A stretch of 64,000 nt of DNA from Sporosarcina sp. Marseille-Q4063 (lineage in GTDB: Bacteria > Bacillota > Bacilli > Bacillales_A > Planococcaceae), in assembly GCF_018309085.1 (NCBI RefSeq), contig NZ_CP070502.1, positions 3,095,001 to 3,159,000 on the forward strand. The letters run 5' to 3'. Both the position numbers and the translations under genes were made by a program. Shown in pieces: positions 16,602 to 25,552 of the stretch (positions are counted from its first letter, which is position 1; every line of letters starts with the position of its first letter). The notes beneath the pieces were generated by a model. That model was not told where the DNA came from and did not search any database. It worked only from the letters and a program-made list of their open reading frames with translations.

Positions 16602-18023
16602 ATGAAGAAGTATTTATTTATTAATGGTAAGAGAATCGAAGCAACAGAATATAGGTTATTACATTCTCCTTATTCAGGAGAAGTTATTGCAGATATACCA
16701 GTAGCAACCGCGGAGGAAACAGAACTAGCAATCCAAGCAGCTGAGAAAGCAAAAGAAGTCTTAAGAAAAATGCCAGCATATAAGAGAGCTGAAATTTTAG
16801 AAAATCTTGCTTGCCTACTGGAAGAAAAACATGAGGAGGCAGCTAATATAATAACCTTGGAATCAGCCAAGCCGATCAAATTAGCTCGTGATGAAGTCTC
16901 TAGGACAGTACAAACTTATAAATTTGCAGCTGAAGAAGCAAAAAGAATCCAAGGAGAAACGATACCCTTAGATGCTGCACCAGGTGGCGAGGATCGGATT
17001 GCTTATACAGTTCATGAACCTATAGGCATTATTGGTGCTATTACACCATTTAATTTCCCTATGAATCTAGTGGCTCATAAAGTCGGACCTGCAATTGCTA
17101 CAGGAAATACAATCGTGTTAAAACCAGCTAATCAAACACCTTTATCAGCCCTATTTATTGCGGAGCTATTTTCTGAAGCAGGATTACCAGCAGGAGTTTT
17201 AAATGTAGTTATCGGAAATGGCAGTTTAATAGGAGATCAAATTGTTCGAGATCCTAGAATTAACATGATTACATTTACCGGTAGTCCAGAGATTGGGATT
17301 GCAATAAGCAATAAAGTGGGATTGAAACGTCTAACATTAGAGCTAGGCTCAAATGCTGCATTAATTGTAGACAAAAATATTGATATTGATAAAATTATTG
17401 AGCGTTGTATAATGGGTTCTTTTTCCAATCAAGGTCAAGTTTGTATCTCTTTACAACGCATATATGTCCATAATGAAATCTATCATGATTTCGTCAATAA
17501 ATTTACTGAAGCCGTTGAAAAATTGGTTTTTGGTAATCCATTTGACGAAAAAGTAGACCTTTCAGCATTAATATCTCCTGATGATGTAGAAAGGGCAGTT
17601 TCCTGGATAAATGAGGCAAGAGATGAAGGGGCTCTGATTGTAACTGGTGGAAAGACTACTGGGAATATATTGCATCCTACGACAATCTTAGGGGCAAATC
17701 GGAATCTAAAAGTATCTTGTCGTGAAGTATTCGCACCTATTGTTTTGATCAATGAAATAAATTCTGTAGAAGAGGGTATTAATCTGATTAACGATTCGCG
17801 ATATGGTCTACAAGCTGGTATATATACTGAAAACATTTCAACTGCTCTTGAAGCAGCAGAAGAGTTAGACGTTGGAGGGGTCATTATTAATGATGTCCCT
17901 ACTTTCCGAGTGGACAATATGCCGTATGGGGGAGTCAAAGATAGCGGTGTAGGTCGAGAAGGCATAAAATATGCGGTTTCAGAAATGACTGAAACTAAAC
18001 TTGTCATATGGAATAAGAATTAA
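16602..18023 (+). CDS. Aldehyde dehydrogenase family protein
   Basis: A full-length 473-residue ALDH with FNFPMNL, the base region LELGSNAALIV, the catalytic Cys in GQVCISLQR and a C-terminal PYGGVKDSGVGREG. The LELGS variant (rather than LELGG) is common in dehydrogenases of small polar aldehydes such as lactaldehyde or phosphono- and sulfo-acetaldehyde. ATG 16602 lies nine bases after TAGGTG. As the last gene of the operon, it probably oxidises the aldehyde made by the ThDP enzyme. The stop is followed by a 16-base palindrome and a repeat copy. Confidence 0.88.
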   Translation: MKKYLFINGKRIEATEYRLLHSPYSGEVIADIPVATAEETELAIQAAEKAKEVLRKMPAYKRAEILENLACLLEEKHEEAANIITLESAKPIKLARDEVSRTVQTYKFAAEEAKRIQGETIPLDAAPGGEDRIAYTVHEPIGIIGAITPFNFPMNLVAHKVGPAIATGNTIVLKPANQTPLSALFIAELFSEAGLPAGVLNVVIGNGSLIGDQIVRDPRINMITFTGSPEIGIAISNKVGLKRLTLELGSNAALIVDKNIDIDKIIERCIMGSFSNQGQVCISLQRIYVHNEIYHDFVNKFTEAVEKLVFGNPFDEKVDLSALISPDDVERAVSWINEARDEGALIVTGGKTTGNILHPTTILGANRNLKVSCREVFAPIVLINEINSVEEGINLINDSRYGLQAGIYTENISTALEAAEELDVGGVIINDVPTFRVDNMPYGGVKDSGVGREGIKYAVSEMTETKLVIWNKN

Positions 18024-18024
18024 G

Positions 18025-18162
18025 TGACAAGTACTTGTCAAAAATTATTCATATAATACACTACAAATGTATGGAAACCGGCTAGATAGAGCGAGCTGTG
18101 ACGATTTTTTTAATTTTTATCCGAAGTCGTGACTAATTATAATTATGCCGGGCAAAGGTACC
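18025..18162 (+). repeat. Degenerate copy of the dispersed GGTACC-ended repeat
   Basis: It starts with the perfect palindrome TGACAAGTACTTGTCA (18025-18040), directly after the ALDH stop. The family words atacactacaaatg, ccggctagata, gtgacgattttttt-like, atccgaagtcgtga and ataattatgcc follow, and it ends at an intact GGTACC. The central stem is partly decayed. The sequence from 18163 to 18440 is AT-rich and leads into the IS30 fragment. Confidence 0.55.
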
Positions 18163-18459
18163 GTGCATTAGTTGTCAGCGTCAAGTAGAATAACATGTTT
18201 TTTACTAAAACACCTTGGATAAGGATATTTTGAAAAAGTCGAAAATCAGGGTGTTTGTAATTTGACACGTATATTTTAATCGACTTAGTTTTATCTTTTG
18301 CTAGTCTTTAATCCGCTAAATTAGTTTAAAATACTAAAAGCAATAAAAGGGCTAATTGTATAATCAAGTTAGCCACCTAAATTCAGACAAAAAAATGGCC
18401 ATTATAAAATTTCGTGTATCATTGAAGTTAGCGAACTAACAATGAGAGGAAGTTTTATA

Positions 18460-18820
<361 letters not shown>

Positions 18821-18873
18821 TGAATACGTTTTCATCATCTTATTTTCCGCTAGTAATGTGCTATTTTCACAAA

Positions 18874-19200
18874 TTAAAAACCTTGCAAGCCCTTTAGCGC
18901 ATGGTAGATTGTTTTTCCAGTTGCCTGATGTAAGTAGGCTACATTCTGTCTTGCTGCTTCTCCAACACTGTTTTTAAGCTTTTCTACGTAATGCTTTGGT
19001 GGTTTTGTCTCCGCGCTATCTGTGGGCCTATTTTCCATTTTCCCTGCTAGTGTTTTGATATCCAGACCATCTTTTAAGCCGACAAAGAAATCAATAAATG
19101 CAGTAATCCCTCGATCACTCCAGCTTCTGCCGTTCTTCAGTCGTCTTGCAAACACTGGCATTGTTCCTTCAGAGCTTCCCATTGGGCGCATGCCGCTCAG
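18874..19200 (-). mobile_element. C-terminal fragment of an ISLre2/UPF0236-like transposase
   Basis: Read on the minus strand, the frame gives SGMRPMGSSEGTMPVFARRL, then KNGRSWSDRGITAFIDFFVG and KPPKHYVEKLKNSVGEAARQ, and ends YHALKGLQGF. The RPMGSSEG segment with a Gly-Ser-Trp motif is typical of the end of UPF0236 (ISLre2-like) transposases. The upstream two thirds of the gene are absent. The fragment abuts the sigma-factor remnant near 19200, so the two were joined by an insertion or deletion. The family call is by eye. Confidence 0.6.
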
Positions 19201-19615
19201 CCTGCGATAGTCCCTCAACGAAATACCATTGGATAAATTCACGTTCAGCATCATTCAATACTTTGAATGCCTGGGAAAGTCGATCCGACCACTGAATGGT
19301 CTCTGGACTTTCAACGTCGTTCAAAAACTCCAACACATCCTCTTCAGTTTGCATGACATTTTCCTCAAATCGAACTTCTTTCTTTATTATATCAAGCATA
19401 ACCCCTCGAATACTTATAGAAGCAAACAGCACAAAATGTCCCCTCCCTTCCTCATAACGAGTCCATGCCTGCCACAAAGCAACTCGACCAGCCTGCCGAA
19501 AACTATCATGATCACGGTAAATATTGAGCTGTCTCAATGCTGCAGAAATCATCGGTTCATATTGCGTCAATAGCTTTTCGACCGTGCACGTTACCGTATA
19601 TTCCCGAGTGAGACA
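19198..19615 (-). pseudogene. Truncated copy 1 of the sigma-70-like factor gene
   Basis: The minus-strand sequence is a close relative of the intact gene at 31836-32339: LLTQYEPMISAALRQLNIYR, then DHDSFRQAGRVALWQAWTRY and WSDRLSQAFKVLNDAEREF. It keeps conserved region 2 but breaks off at VEGLSQAE, where the transposase fragment begins, so region 4 is lost. The first codons are also altered: the MENFEE-coding stretch is deleted. It is probably non-functional. The stretch 19616-19775 shows nothing certain, apart from a short minus-strand coding-like piece (TPQQKLAEYYEGKLFGGSSW) of unknown origin. Confidence 0.75.
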
Positions 19616-19774
19616 ATTGTATGATTGATAATATACACGATGAATACTCAACTAACCAGGATGAACCGCCAAAAAGTTTACCTTCATAATACTCAGCTAA
19701 CTTTTGCTGTGGTGTATTTAAAAAAAGACTTTCCTCCTGCATTGTCGAATGGAGAAGAAAAGAGAGGGGATATA

Positions 19775-20679
19775 AACGAATTTATCAATTGTAGGAACGA
19801 TACCAAATTTAGTAATTAACTCAATAGATAATAACATTCAATTTTCATCATTAAATATAGAAAAGTTAGGCTCTAATATTCGTTTACTTCATGAATTTGG
19901 AATAAACAAATGCTAGGAGTTAATGACCATAAAGAAGCATTTTCTGTACCATGTTTTTATTCTGTTATTATTGATCATTCTGATTCGGAGGAAGTGGCAA
20001 TTGTGATTTCTTCTATGAGAGGGATCTTCGAAAGAGTTTTGTTTTCATGTTGGTTGGTAAAAGACAATTCGTTACATTCCAATTTAATATTTGGGGTAAC
20101 AGAAAGTGACATTTCGATAAATAGGCCACCAAGAACTTTTACTAATGCTGAAGGATTATATCATGAAAATACTTTACGTACGAGGAAATTAAAATTGCGG
20201 AATCTTGGTTTGAAAAAATACAAGACGAACAAGGTGGCAAGGCACCTACAGAAATTGAGAAACCGTACTCTAAAATTGGAAATTTCACAACTCATATAGA
20301 AAAAAGTCTGATTCTAAATACGAGAATTGATCGAGCGCTTAGGTTTATATTAGAGGCAAAAGGTCAATCTTTTCTTCCTGCAAAAATCACGTTTTACATT
20401 TCTGCACTGGAATCTTTGTTATCGAACTCAAATAGCGAACTAAGAATGCAAGTTGCTGATAGAGGTGCAAGGATTTTAGGTCAGACATTTAATGAAAGGG
20501 TTAGGATAAATGAAGTAATTAGTAAAGCATATACTTTTAGGTCAACATACATTCATGGAGCTGCTAGGACTGAAAGAAGTATAAGAAAAGCCTTGAAACC
20601 CCTTAATAATGTAGAAGAATTATTAATTGAATTAGATGCTATTTTGAGAAAGATTAAAAAATATTCCTTACAGACTTAA
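19775..20679 (+). pseudogene. Frameshifted gene for an ApeA-like HEPN domain protein
   Basis: Three successive frames join into one protein. The first (to about 19905) reads IEKLGSNIRLLHEFGINK. The second (19910 to about 20190) includes VPCFYSVIIDHSDSEEVAIV. The third (about 20190 to 20679) reads EIKIAESWFEKIQDEQGG and ends with a HEPN-like block: LESLLSNSNSELRMQVADRG, then RINEVISKAYTFRSTYIHG. The R-x4-H pattern (RSTYIH) is the usual HEPN RNase-type motif. Related full proteins occur as single-gene phage-defence candidates. At least two frameshifts make this copy inactive unless they are sequencing errors. Confidence 0.6.
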
Positions 20680-20870
20680 ATCACGTTGTAAAAATGGATG
20701 ATGAAAGAATTTTCATCATGGATAAAAGAGCTGCTCTATAAATAAAAGGGCATTCTTTTTTTAAGCGGCCCGACTAACTAATGTCTATTGTCGAGTATAG
20801 AAAACATGAAAAAAAAGGTTTTACTTCTCCTTGTCGAATAGTGAAAATTAGATAAAGGGGAATGTTTTTC

Positions 20871-20960
20871 ATGAAAAGAGAGGAGATTGTGAAAAGGATG
20901 GAAAGTGCTGTGATTAATGGTGATAAAGTTTTAGCGACCCTAAGCAGGTATCTTTCCTAA
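20871..20960 (+). other. Possible 29-codon ORF
   Basis: ATG 20871 lies behind AAGGGGAATG and reads MKREEIVKRMESAVINGDKV, then LATLSRYLS, before TAA. It could be a small gene or the front end of a lost one. The surrounding region 20680-21180 holds only AT-rich DNA with a weak hairpin (GATGAAA/TTTCATC near 20710). Confidence 0.25.
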
Positions 20961-21183
20961 TTGAATAAAGATGAGCTTTAATGAGTTTTAGTGAACTTAC
21001 TTCAATTAATTAAATAGCAATCTCCCATGTTAACGTCCTGATGGAGGGGTTAACAGTTTTGAACTATTACAATCGATAATTTATTTGTCAAATGTCATTC
21101 CGTTACCTGACAAAAACGGAATAAGATGGAAAACGGAAAAACTTAGAAGAAAAAATTGCAATATCAAAAATTGACGTTTAACA

Positions 21184-21230
21184 ATGGGGAGGTTGATTGG
21201 TGCATGAATTGCACTAATCAACCTCCCCAT
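21184..21230. repeat. Long perfect hairpin
   Basis: A 15-base stem ATGGGGAGGTTGATT / AATCAACCTCCCCAT, with an inner GTGC/GCAC pair around a 7-base loop. There is no T-run on either side, so a simple terminator is unlikely. It may be a mobile-element end or a small cruciform site. Confidence 0.5.
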
Positions 21231-21244
21231 ATAAATAAAAATAT

Positions 21245-21350
21245 GTAATGAATGTAAGCACGTGCGACTATATAGCACTTTGTCGATATCCCCTGAATTA
21301 CCTATCCAATGTCTTGGACTGTCATAATTCAGCCGTACAAAGATACCGTT
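21245..21350 (+). repeat. Right half of a dispersed GGTACC-family repeat
   Basis: It contains cgactatatagcactttgtc and gatatccc, followed by gactgtcataattcagcc, matching the right half of intact copies (cgactagataacactttgtc, then gatatcc). The left half and both GGTACC ends are lost. Confidence 0.45.
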
Positions 21351-21620
21351 CAAAATTCCTAAAGCTGAACTAGACTGTAATGCTTCTCTCAATTTCACAA
21401 GCATTCTCTACCGCCTATTCTTAATTCCCGTGACAGAAACAACTGCTTTTTCAGCGCATTCAGCCTGTGATAGCCCCTCAACGAAATACCAATGGATAAA
21501 TTCTCGTTTCGGCGGCATTCAATACTTTGAATGCCTGGTAAAGCCGGTCTGACCAGTAATCAATCTCTGGATTTTCAATGCCATTCAAAAACTCCAACAC
21601 ATCCTCCTAATTTTTATTCA
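21335..21620 (-). pseudogene. Truncated copy 2 of the sigma-70-like factor gene
   Basis: On the minus strand the sequence matches the C-terminal half of the intact sigma gene: the WSDRL.QAFKVLN stretch, then a LSQAECAEKA-like segment and MLVKLREALQSSSALGILN. Several frame changes and a stop interrupt it, and the 5' half (region 2) is missing beyond about 21620. It is the third copy of this gene in the window and is clearly non-functional. Confidence 0.65.
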
Positions 21621-21695
21621 GAAACTAAAGTTGTCATTAACCAACGCCCCATTATTAATGTGAGAAATCAGGTTGGCAGAAAAAAACTACTGCAA

Positions 21696-22310
21696 TCAAT
21701 AATCTTTATTTCGTGATAAATTATCGCCTAAAATAATCCGAATAAACTTCTTGGATTCCTCTACAAGATCAAAGTCGCTTCCAAATATAAGCCAATCATA
21801 TAAAGTTCCTCGCATACAACGTGTAATCAGCATCGTCATTTCCTGAGGCGAAATCTCTGTTTTGAATTCGCCGATTTTTTGTCCATCTTGGACGAATGAA
21901 TGTACGATTTTATAAAGAGTTCTATCCGTGTCTGAAAGTGATTTCGGTAGATTGGGGATTAAGTTGCTCATGTAAACTGTTCTCATTAAATCCTTTCCCA
22001 AGTCATCTCTCAAATAGATCATTTGAGTTTTGGTTAAGAGAAGGATTTTTTCGCTATAGCTTATTTCATTAGGGATTGAGCTAGTGAAAGCGTCATAAAA
22101 GCTATCAATCTCTTTAAACTTTTCAATGAAAACCTCATACTTGGACTTAAAGTGCACATAGAATGCACCTTTCGATGTATTGCTTACACTTACAATGTCA
22201 TCGACTGTAACTTGATCAAAACCCTTTTTACTAAAAAGATCTAATGCAACTTCTAAAATTTTACTTTTAGTTTCTTGTGCTTTAATTTGCCTTGGGGTGA
22301 AGCCTGACAT
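21696..22310 (-). CDS. TetR/AcrR family transcriptional regulator
   Basis: A 204-residue protein with a TetR DNA-binding domain at the N-terminus (KSKILEVALDLFSKKGFDQV, then VDDIVSVSNTSKGAFYVHF) and a helical effector domain. The start was set at the ATG of MSGFTPRQ because GAAAGGAG lies just before it; the frame is open further upstream without a binding site. It is transcribed away from the CoA ligase / MFS / thiolase operon and most likely represses it, as FadR-type TetR proteins do with acyl-CoA effectors. The effector is inferred from the neighbours only. Confidence 0.88.
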   Translation of the reverse strand: MSGFTPRQIKAQETKSKILEVALDLFSKKGFDQVTVDDIVSVSNTSKGAFYVHFKSKYEVFIEKFKEIDSFYDAFTSSIPNEISYSEKILLLTKTQMIYLRDDLGKDLMRTVYMSNLIPNLPKSLSDTDRTLYKIVHSFVQDGQKIGEFKTEISPQEMTMLITRCMRGTLYDWLIFGSDFDLVEESKKFIRIILGDNLSRNKDY

Positions 22311-22455
22311 ATGGAATTCTCCTTTCTTGCATCTTATAAACATTTCGTGTTTTATCTTAAACTCATTATACATGAATTGAGAAAATACATATATGGCGGT
22401 ACAAACTTAAGTACTAATACGATTGTAATACACTTGTGAAAATTCAGATATCCTA

Positions 22456-22543
22456 TTGACTTAAGAGAATTAGTTATTTATAATAACCCAAAGACTGCGG
22501 TTTGAGACTGTAGTCTCTCAAATTAAATATGAAAGCGCTTTAA
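22456..22543 (+). promoter_or_regulatory. Promoter, operator-like palindrome and cre-like site of the CoA-ligase operon
   Basis: TTGACT (22456-22461), a 17-base spacer and TATAAT (22479-22484) form a good sigma-A promoter. Just downstream lies GAGACTGTAGTCTC (22504-22517), within the larger arms TTTGAGA / TCTCAAA, a likely TetR operator. Next, TGAAAGCGCTTTAA (22530-22543) fits the CcpA cre pattern with one mismatch. Confidence 0.65.
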
Positions 22544-22586
22544 TTTGATTAATAGGGGATTGAATCATTTAAAGGAGGCGTTTGGT

Positions 22587-24146
22587 TTGGATATTATAGG
22601 TGCTAGAACACTCAGGGATTTATTGGATGAGCAGGTAAGCAGGTACCCCGATAAAACATTTCTTCTGTTTGAGGATTCAGAACAAAAAAGATTTGAACTA
22701 ACTTATGGTGAATTTGCGGATCAAGTCAATCGATTAAGCAATGTGTTTATTGGCTTAGGTGTAACTAAGGGTGAGCATGTCACATTACATCTTCCTAATT
22801 GTTTAGAATTTATGACTTCATGGTTCGCGTTGGCTAATATAGGTGCGATTATGGTTCCTACGAATATTTTATCTACAAAAGATGAAATGGCGTATGTCTT
22901 GGAACATTCGGAGTCAGTACTTGTCATTACGGAAGAAAAGTATTTGGATAAATTTACAGACTCACAAAAGAACTTGCCATTTTTGTTGGATATTTTGTTA
23001 GTCCGTTCGGGTGGAAAAGAGAAAGATATAAAACAGTTGATGGCAAAAGCGAAGTCGGATGCGCCGTCTATTCCACTAGATTCTGAGGATGTTGCTGCTA
23101 TGCTCTATACGTCTGGCACAACATCAAAACCAAAAGGCGTTCAAATTACACATGCAAATTATATTTTTACAGGTGAAGTCATGTCGAAATCAATTCGATT
23201 GGCCCCGAATGATAGACAATTTATTGTTCTTCCCCTTTTCCATGGAAACGCGCAGTATTATTCGACGATGTCTGCTTTGATAGTGGGCGGAAGTATTGCC
23301 ATAACGGAAAGATTCAGTGCTTCTCGGTATTTTAAACAGGCAAAAAATCTCGGTGTAACAGTAGGCTCTTTATTCGCAGCGCCGATCAGAATGATTTTAG
23401 CCCAAGCCTATGATTCAAATGATCGACATCATTCGTTAAGAGTCATCTGGTTTGCGCAATCTGTAGCGGAGGATCAATTAGATGATTTTGAGCGTAAATT
23501 TGATGTTTCTTTATTACAGATGTATGGGATGACTGAAACTGTAGGCGTGCCCCTGATGAATCCATTGGATGGAATTCGTAAGAATATGAGTATTGGAAAG
23601 CCTACTATTGGATATGAAGTGAAAATCGTTGATGAAACTGGTCATGAGGTACCCGATGGACAAGCTGGTCAAATAATCGTGAAAGGGATACCGAGTCGTT
23701 CATTGATGAAGGGCTATTATAAAGATGTCAAAGCAACAAGTGAAACATTAAAAGACGGTTGGTTGTACACGGGCGATAATGGTGTCATTGGAGATGACGG
23801 TTACTTTTATTTTGTGGACCGGGTTAAGGATATGATTAAACGAGCAGGGGAAAATGTGGCGGCAAATGAAGTTGAAAGTGTACTTGCAGCTCACCCCAGT
23901 ATTTATGAGTCAGCTGTCATTGGAATTCCGGACGCAATGCGTGATGAGGCAATACATGCTTATGTGATTTTGCGTGAAAATGTAACAAGTACAGAAGAAG
24001 AGTTGATGGATTTTTGCCGTGAACGTTTAGCAAAGTTCAAAGTTCCGGATGCTATCGAATTCGTTGATGAATTTCCTCGGACTTCAGTCGGGAAAGTGCA
24101 AAAACATATATTGCGTAAGATGCATGAAGAAAAGTTATTGATTTAA
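22587..24146 (+). CDS. AMP-dependent acyl-CoA synthetase (CaiC-like)
   Basis: A 519-residue adenylate-forming enzyme: YTSGTTSKPKGVQITHANY (P-loop), YGMTETVGVPL, YTGDNGVIGDDGYFYFVDR and the hinge KRAGENVAANEVESV, with the C-terminal lysine in TSVGKVQK. TTG 22587 was chosen as start because AAAGGAGG (22571-22578) lies eight bases before it; the frame is open to 22545 without a binding site. Overall it is closest in look to crotonobetaine/carnitine-CoA and medium-chain acid ligases. It is first in an operon with an MHS-type transporter and a thiolase, so it probably activates the acid that the transporter brings in. Confidence 0.87.
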   Translation: MDIIGARTLRDLLDEQVSRYPDKTFLLFEDSEQKRFELTYGEFADQVNRLSNVFIGLGVTKGEHVTLHLPNCLEFMTSWFALANIGAIMVPTNILSTKDEMAYVLEHSESVLVITEEKYLDKFTDSQKNLPFLLDILLVRSGGKEKDIKQLMAKAKSDAPSIPLDSEDVAAMLYTSGTTSKPKGVQITHANYIFTGEVMSKSIRLAPNDRQFIVLPLFHGNAQYYSTMSALIVGGSIAITERFSASRYFKQAKNLGVTVGSLFAAPIRMILAQAYDSNDRHHSLRVIWFAQSVAEDQLDDFERKFDVSLLQMYGMTETVGVPLMNPLDGIRKNMSIGKPTIGYEVKIVDETGHEVPDGQAGQIIVKGIPSRSLMKGYYKDVKATSETLKDGWLYTGDNGVIGDDGYFYFVDRVKDMIKRAGENVAANEVESVLAAHPSIYESAVIGIPDAMRDEAIHAYVILRENVTSTEEELMDFCRERLAKFKVPDAIEFVDEFPRTSVGKVQKHILRKMHEEKLLI

Positions 24147-24169
24147 TTCAAACAAAAGGGGATGTATGT

Positions 24170-25531
24170 ATGAAAAAGAAGAAGAATCGCGTTTTATTGG
24201 CGAGTCTATCGGGTTCAGTTATCGAATGGTATGACTTCTATTTATATGGGACTGCCACGGGATTAGTATTTTCAACACTCTTTTTTGCGGGATCAGATCC
24301 AAAAATTGCCCTTCTTCTTGCATTTGCTACATTTGGAATCGGCTATGCAGCCAGACCCATTGGAAGCCTTATTTTTGGACACTTTGGTGACAGAATCGGA
24401 CGGAAAGCTGCACTTTTGTGGACGTTAGTTGGGATGGGGGGAAGTTCCTTTCTAATTGGATTGCTGCCTACATATCAACAGGTTGGAATACTTGCGCCAA
24501 TACTATTAGTTATCTTGCGACTCATTCAAGGAATCTCTTTGGGGGGAGAATGGGGAGGCGCCGTTTTATTGGCGACAGAATCTGCACCAAAGGGACGTCG
24601 TGGACTTTATGGGTCGGTCCCTCAGTTAGGGGTCCCTTTAGGCTTGGTTGCAGGATCATTTAGTCTAACGCTTATCGCTTATCTAACAACAGAAGCGCAG
24701 TTTTTGGCATGGGGCTGGAGAATACCTTTTCTATTCAGTGCTGTTCTAATTGTTTTGGCACTATGGATTAGGTCATCCATCCAAGAAACTGCTGCATTCC
24801 AGGAACAGAAGGATAGCGGGGATATCGCAAATTTACCAATTGCAGAAACGTTTAAACATCACCGAAAAAGCTTGTTTCATGTAATTGGTCTTAAAATCGG
24901 AGATGGTTTCTTCAACGTTTTCTTGATGTCATTTGTCTTGGTTTATGCCACGACCTATATAGGTTACTCGAACGAAAATGCTTTAACTGCGCTAACAATC
25001 GGTTGTGCGACGATGGTGATCACCATTCCGGTTATCGGATTTTTGTCTGATTTTATTGATCGGAAAATTATTTATATCAGCGGGTTGGTTCTGTTGTTTT
25101 TAATGGCAATTCCGTACTTTATCTTGATTGAACAAGGCGTTACTTGGCTGTATTTTATGCAGGCTGCGATGCTTGGTGTCATTTGGGCATCAGTTTTTGC
25201 AACGCAAGGAACTTTATTCTCTGAATTATTTCCAGCAAAAGTCCGTTATACAGGCCTATCATTCGGTTATCAAATGGCGGCGGCTATTGTCGGTTTTGGT
25301 CCAATGTTATGGACGACGATGATCGGATCAACTGGTCCATCGCCTTGGGTATTTGGCGGTTTTATGATGGGCGGACTTGCACTTTCCTTGATATTAAGTC
25401 TATTTATTCCCGATATCAAAAAGGGTACGCATTATGATGAAGTTGAAGTGGCGGAACGTGAAGTGAAAGTAGAGGGCAAAATTGATGGGGATTTAGAAGT
25501 TGTGTCGAAGGAAAAATCATTTCAGGTTTAA
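24170..25531 (+). CDS. MFS transporter, metabolite:H+ symporter (MHS) family
   Basis: A 453-residue protein with 12 predicted membrane spans. It starts with the family sequence SGSVIEWYDFYLYGTATGLV and has the loop 2-3 motif GHFGDRIGRKAALLWTL and SLGGEWGGAVLLATE. MHS members import organic acids such as shikimate, citrate, ketoglutarate or betaines. The acidic C-terminal tail (residues 425-453) is probably cytoplasmic. It lies 23 bases after the CoA ligase gene and 21 bases before the thiolase gene, which fits one operon. The substrate is unknown. Confidence 0.9.
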   Translation: MKKKKNRVLLASLSGSVIEWYDFYLYGTATGLVFSTLFFAGSDPKIALLLAFATFGIGYAARPIGSLIFGHFGDRIGRKAALLWTLVGMGGSSFLIGLLPTYQQVGILAPILLVILRLIQGISLGGEWGGAVLLATESAPKGRRGLYGSVPQLGVPLGLVAGSFSLTLIAYLTTEAQFLAWGWRIPFLFSAVLIVLALWIRSSIQETAAFQEQKDSGDIANLPIAETFKHHRKSLFHVIGLKIGDGFFNVFLMSFVLVYATTYIGYSNENALTALTIGCATMVITIPVIGFLSDFIDRKIIYISGLVLLFLMAIPYFILIEQGVTWLYFMQAAMLGVIWASVFATQGTLFSELFPAKVRYTGLSFGYQMAAAIVGFGPMLWTTMIGSTGPSPWVFGGFMMGGLALSLILSLFIPDIKKGTHYDEVEVAEREVKVEGKIDGDLEVVSKEKSFQV

Positions 25532-25552
25532 TGTTAAGAGGGGAATGGAGAA

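Noticed and set aside
17483..18007. Long open frame of 174 codons on the minus strand
   Set aside because: It lies wholly inside the aldehyde dehydrogenase gene, has no ribosome binding site and an atypical Ser/Thr/Pro-rich composition. It is a shadow of the real gene.
16602..18023. Promoter or new operon between the lyase-like gene and the ALDH gene
   Set aside because: Only 44 bases separate them and no promoter or terminator is visible, so one transcript is simpler.
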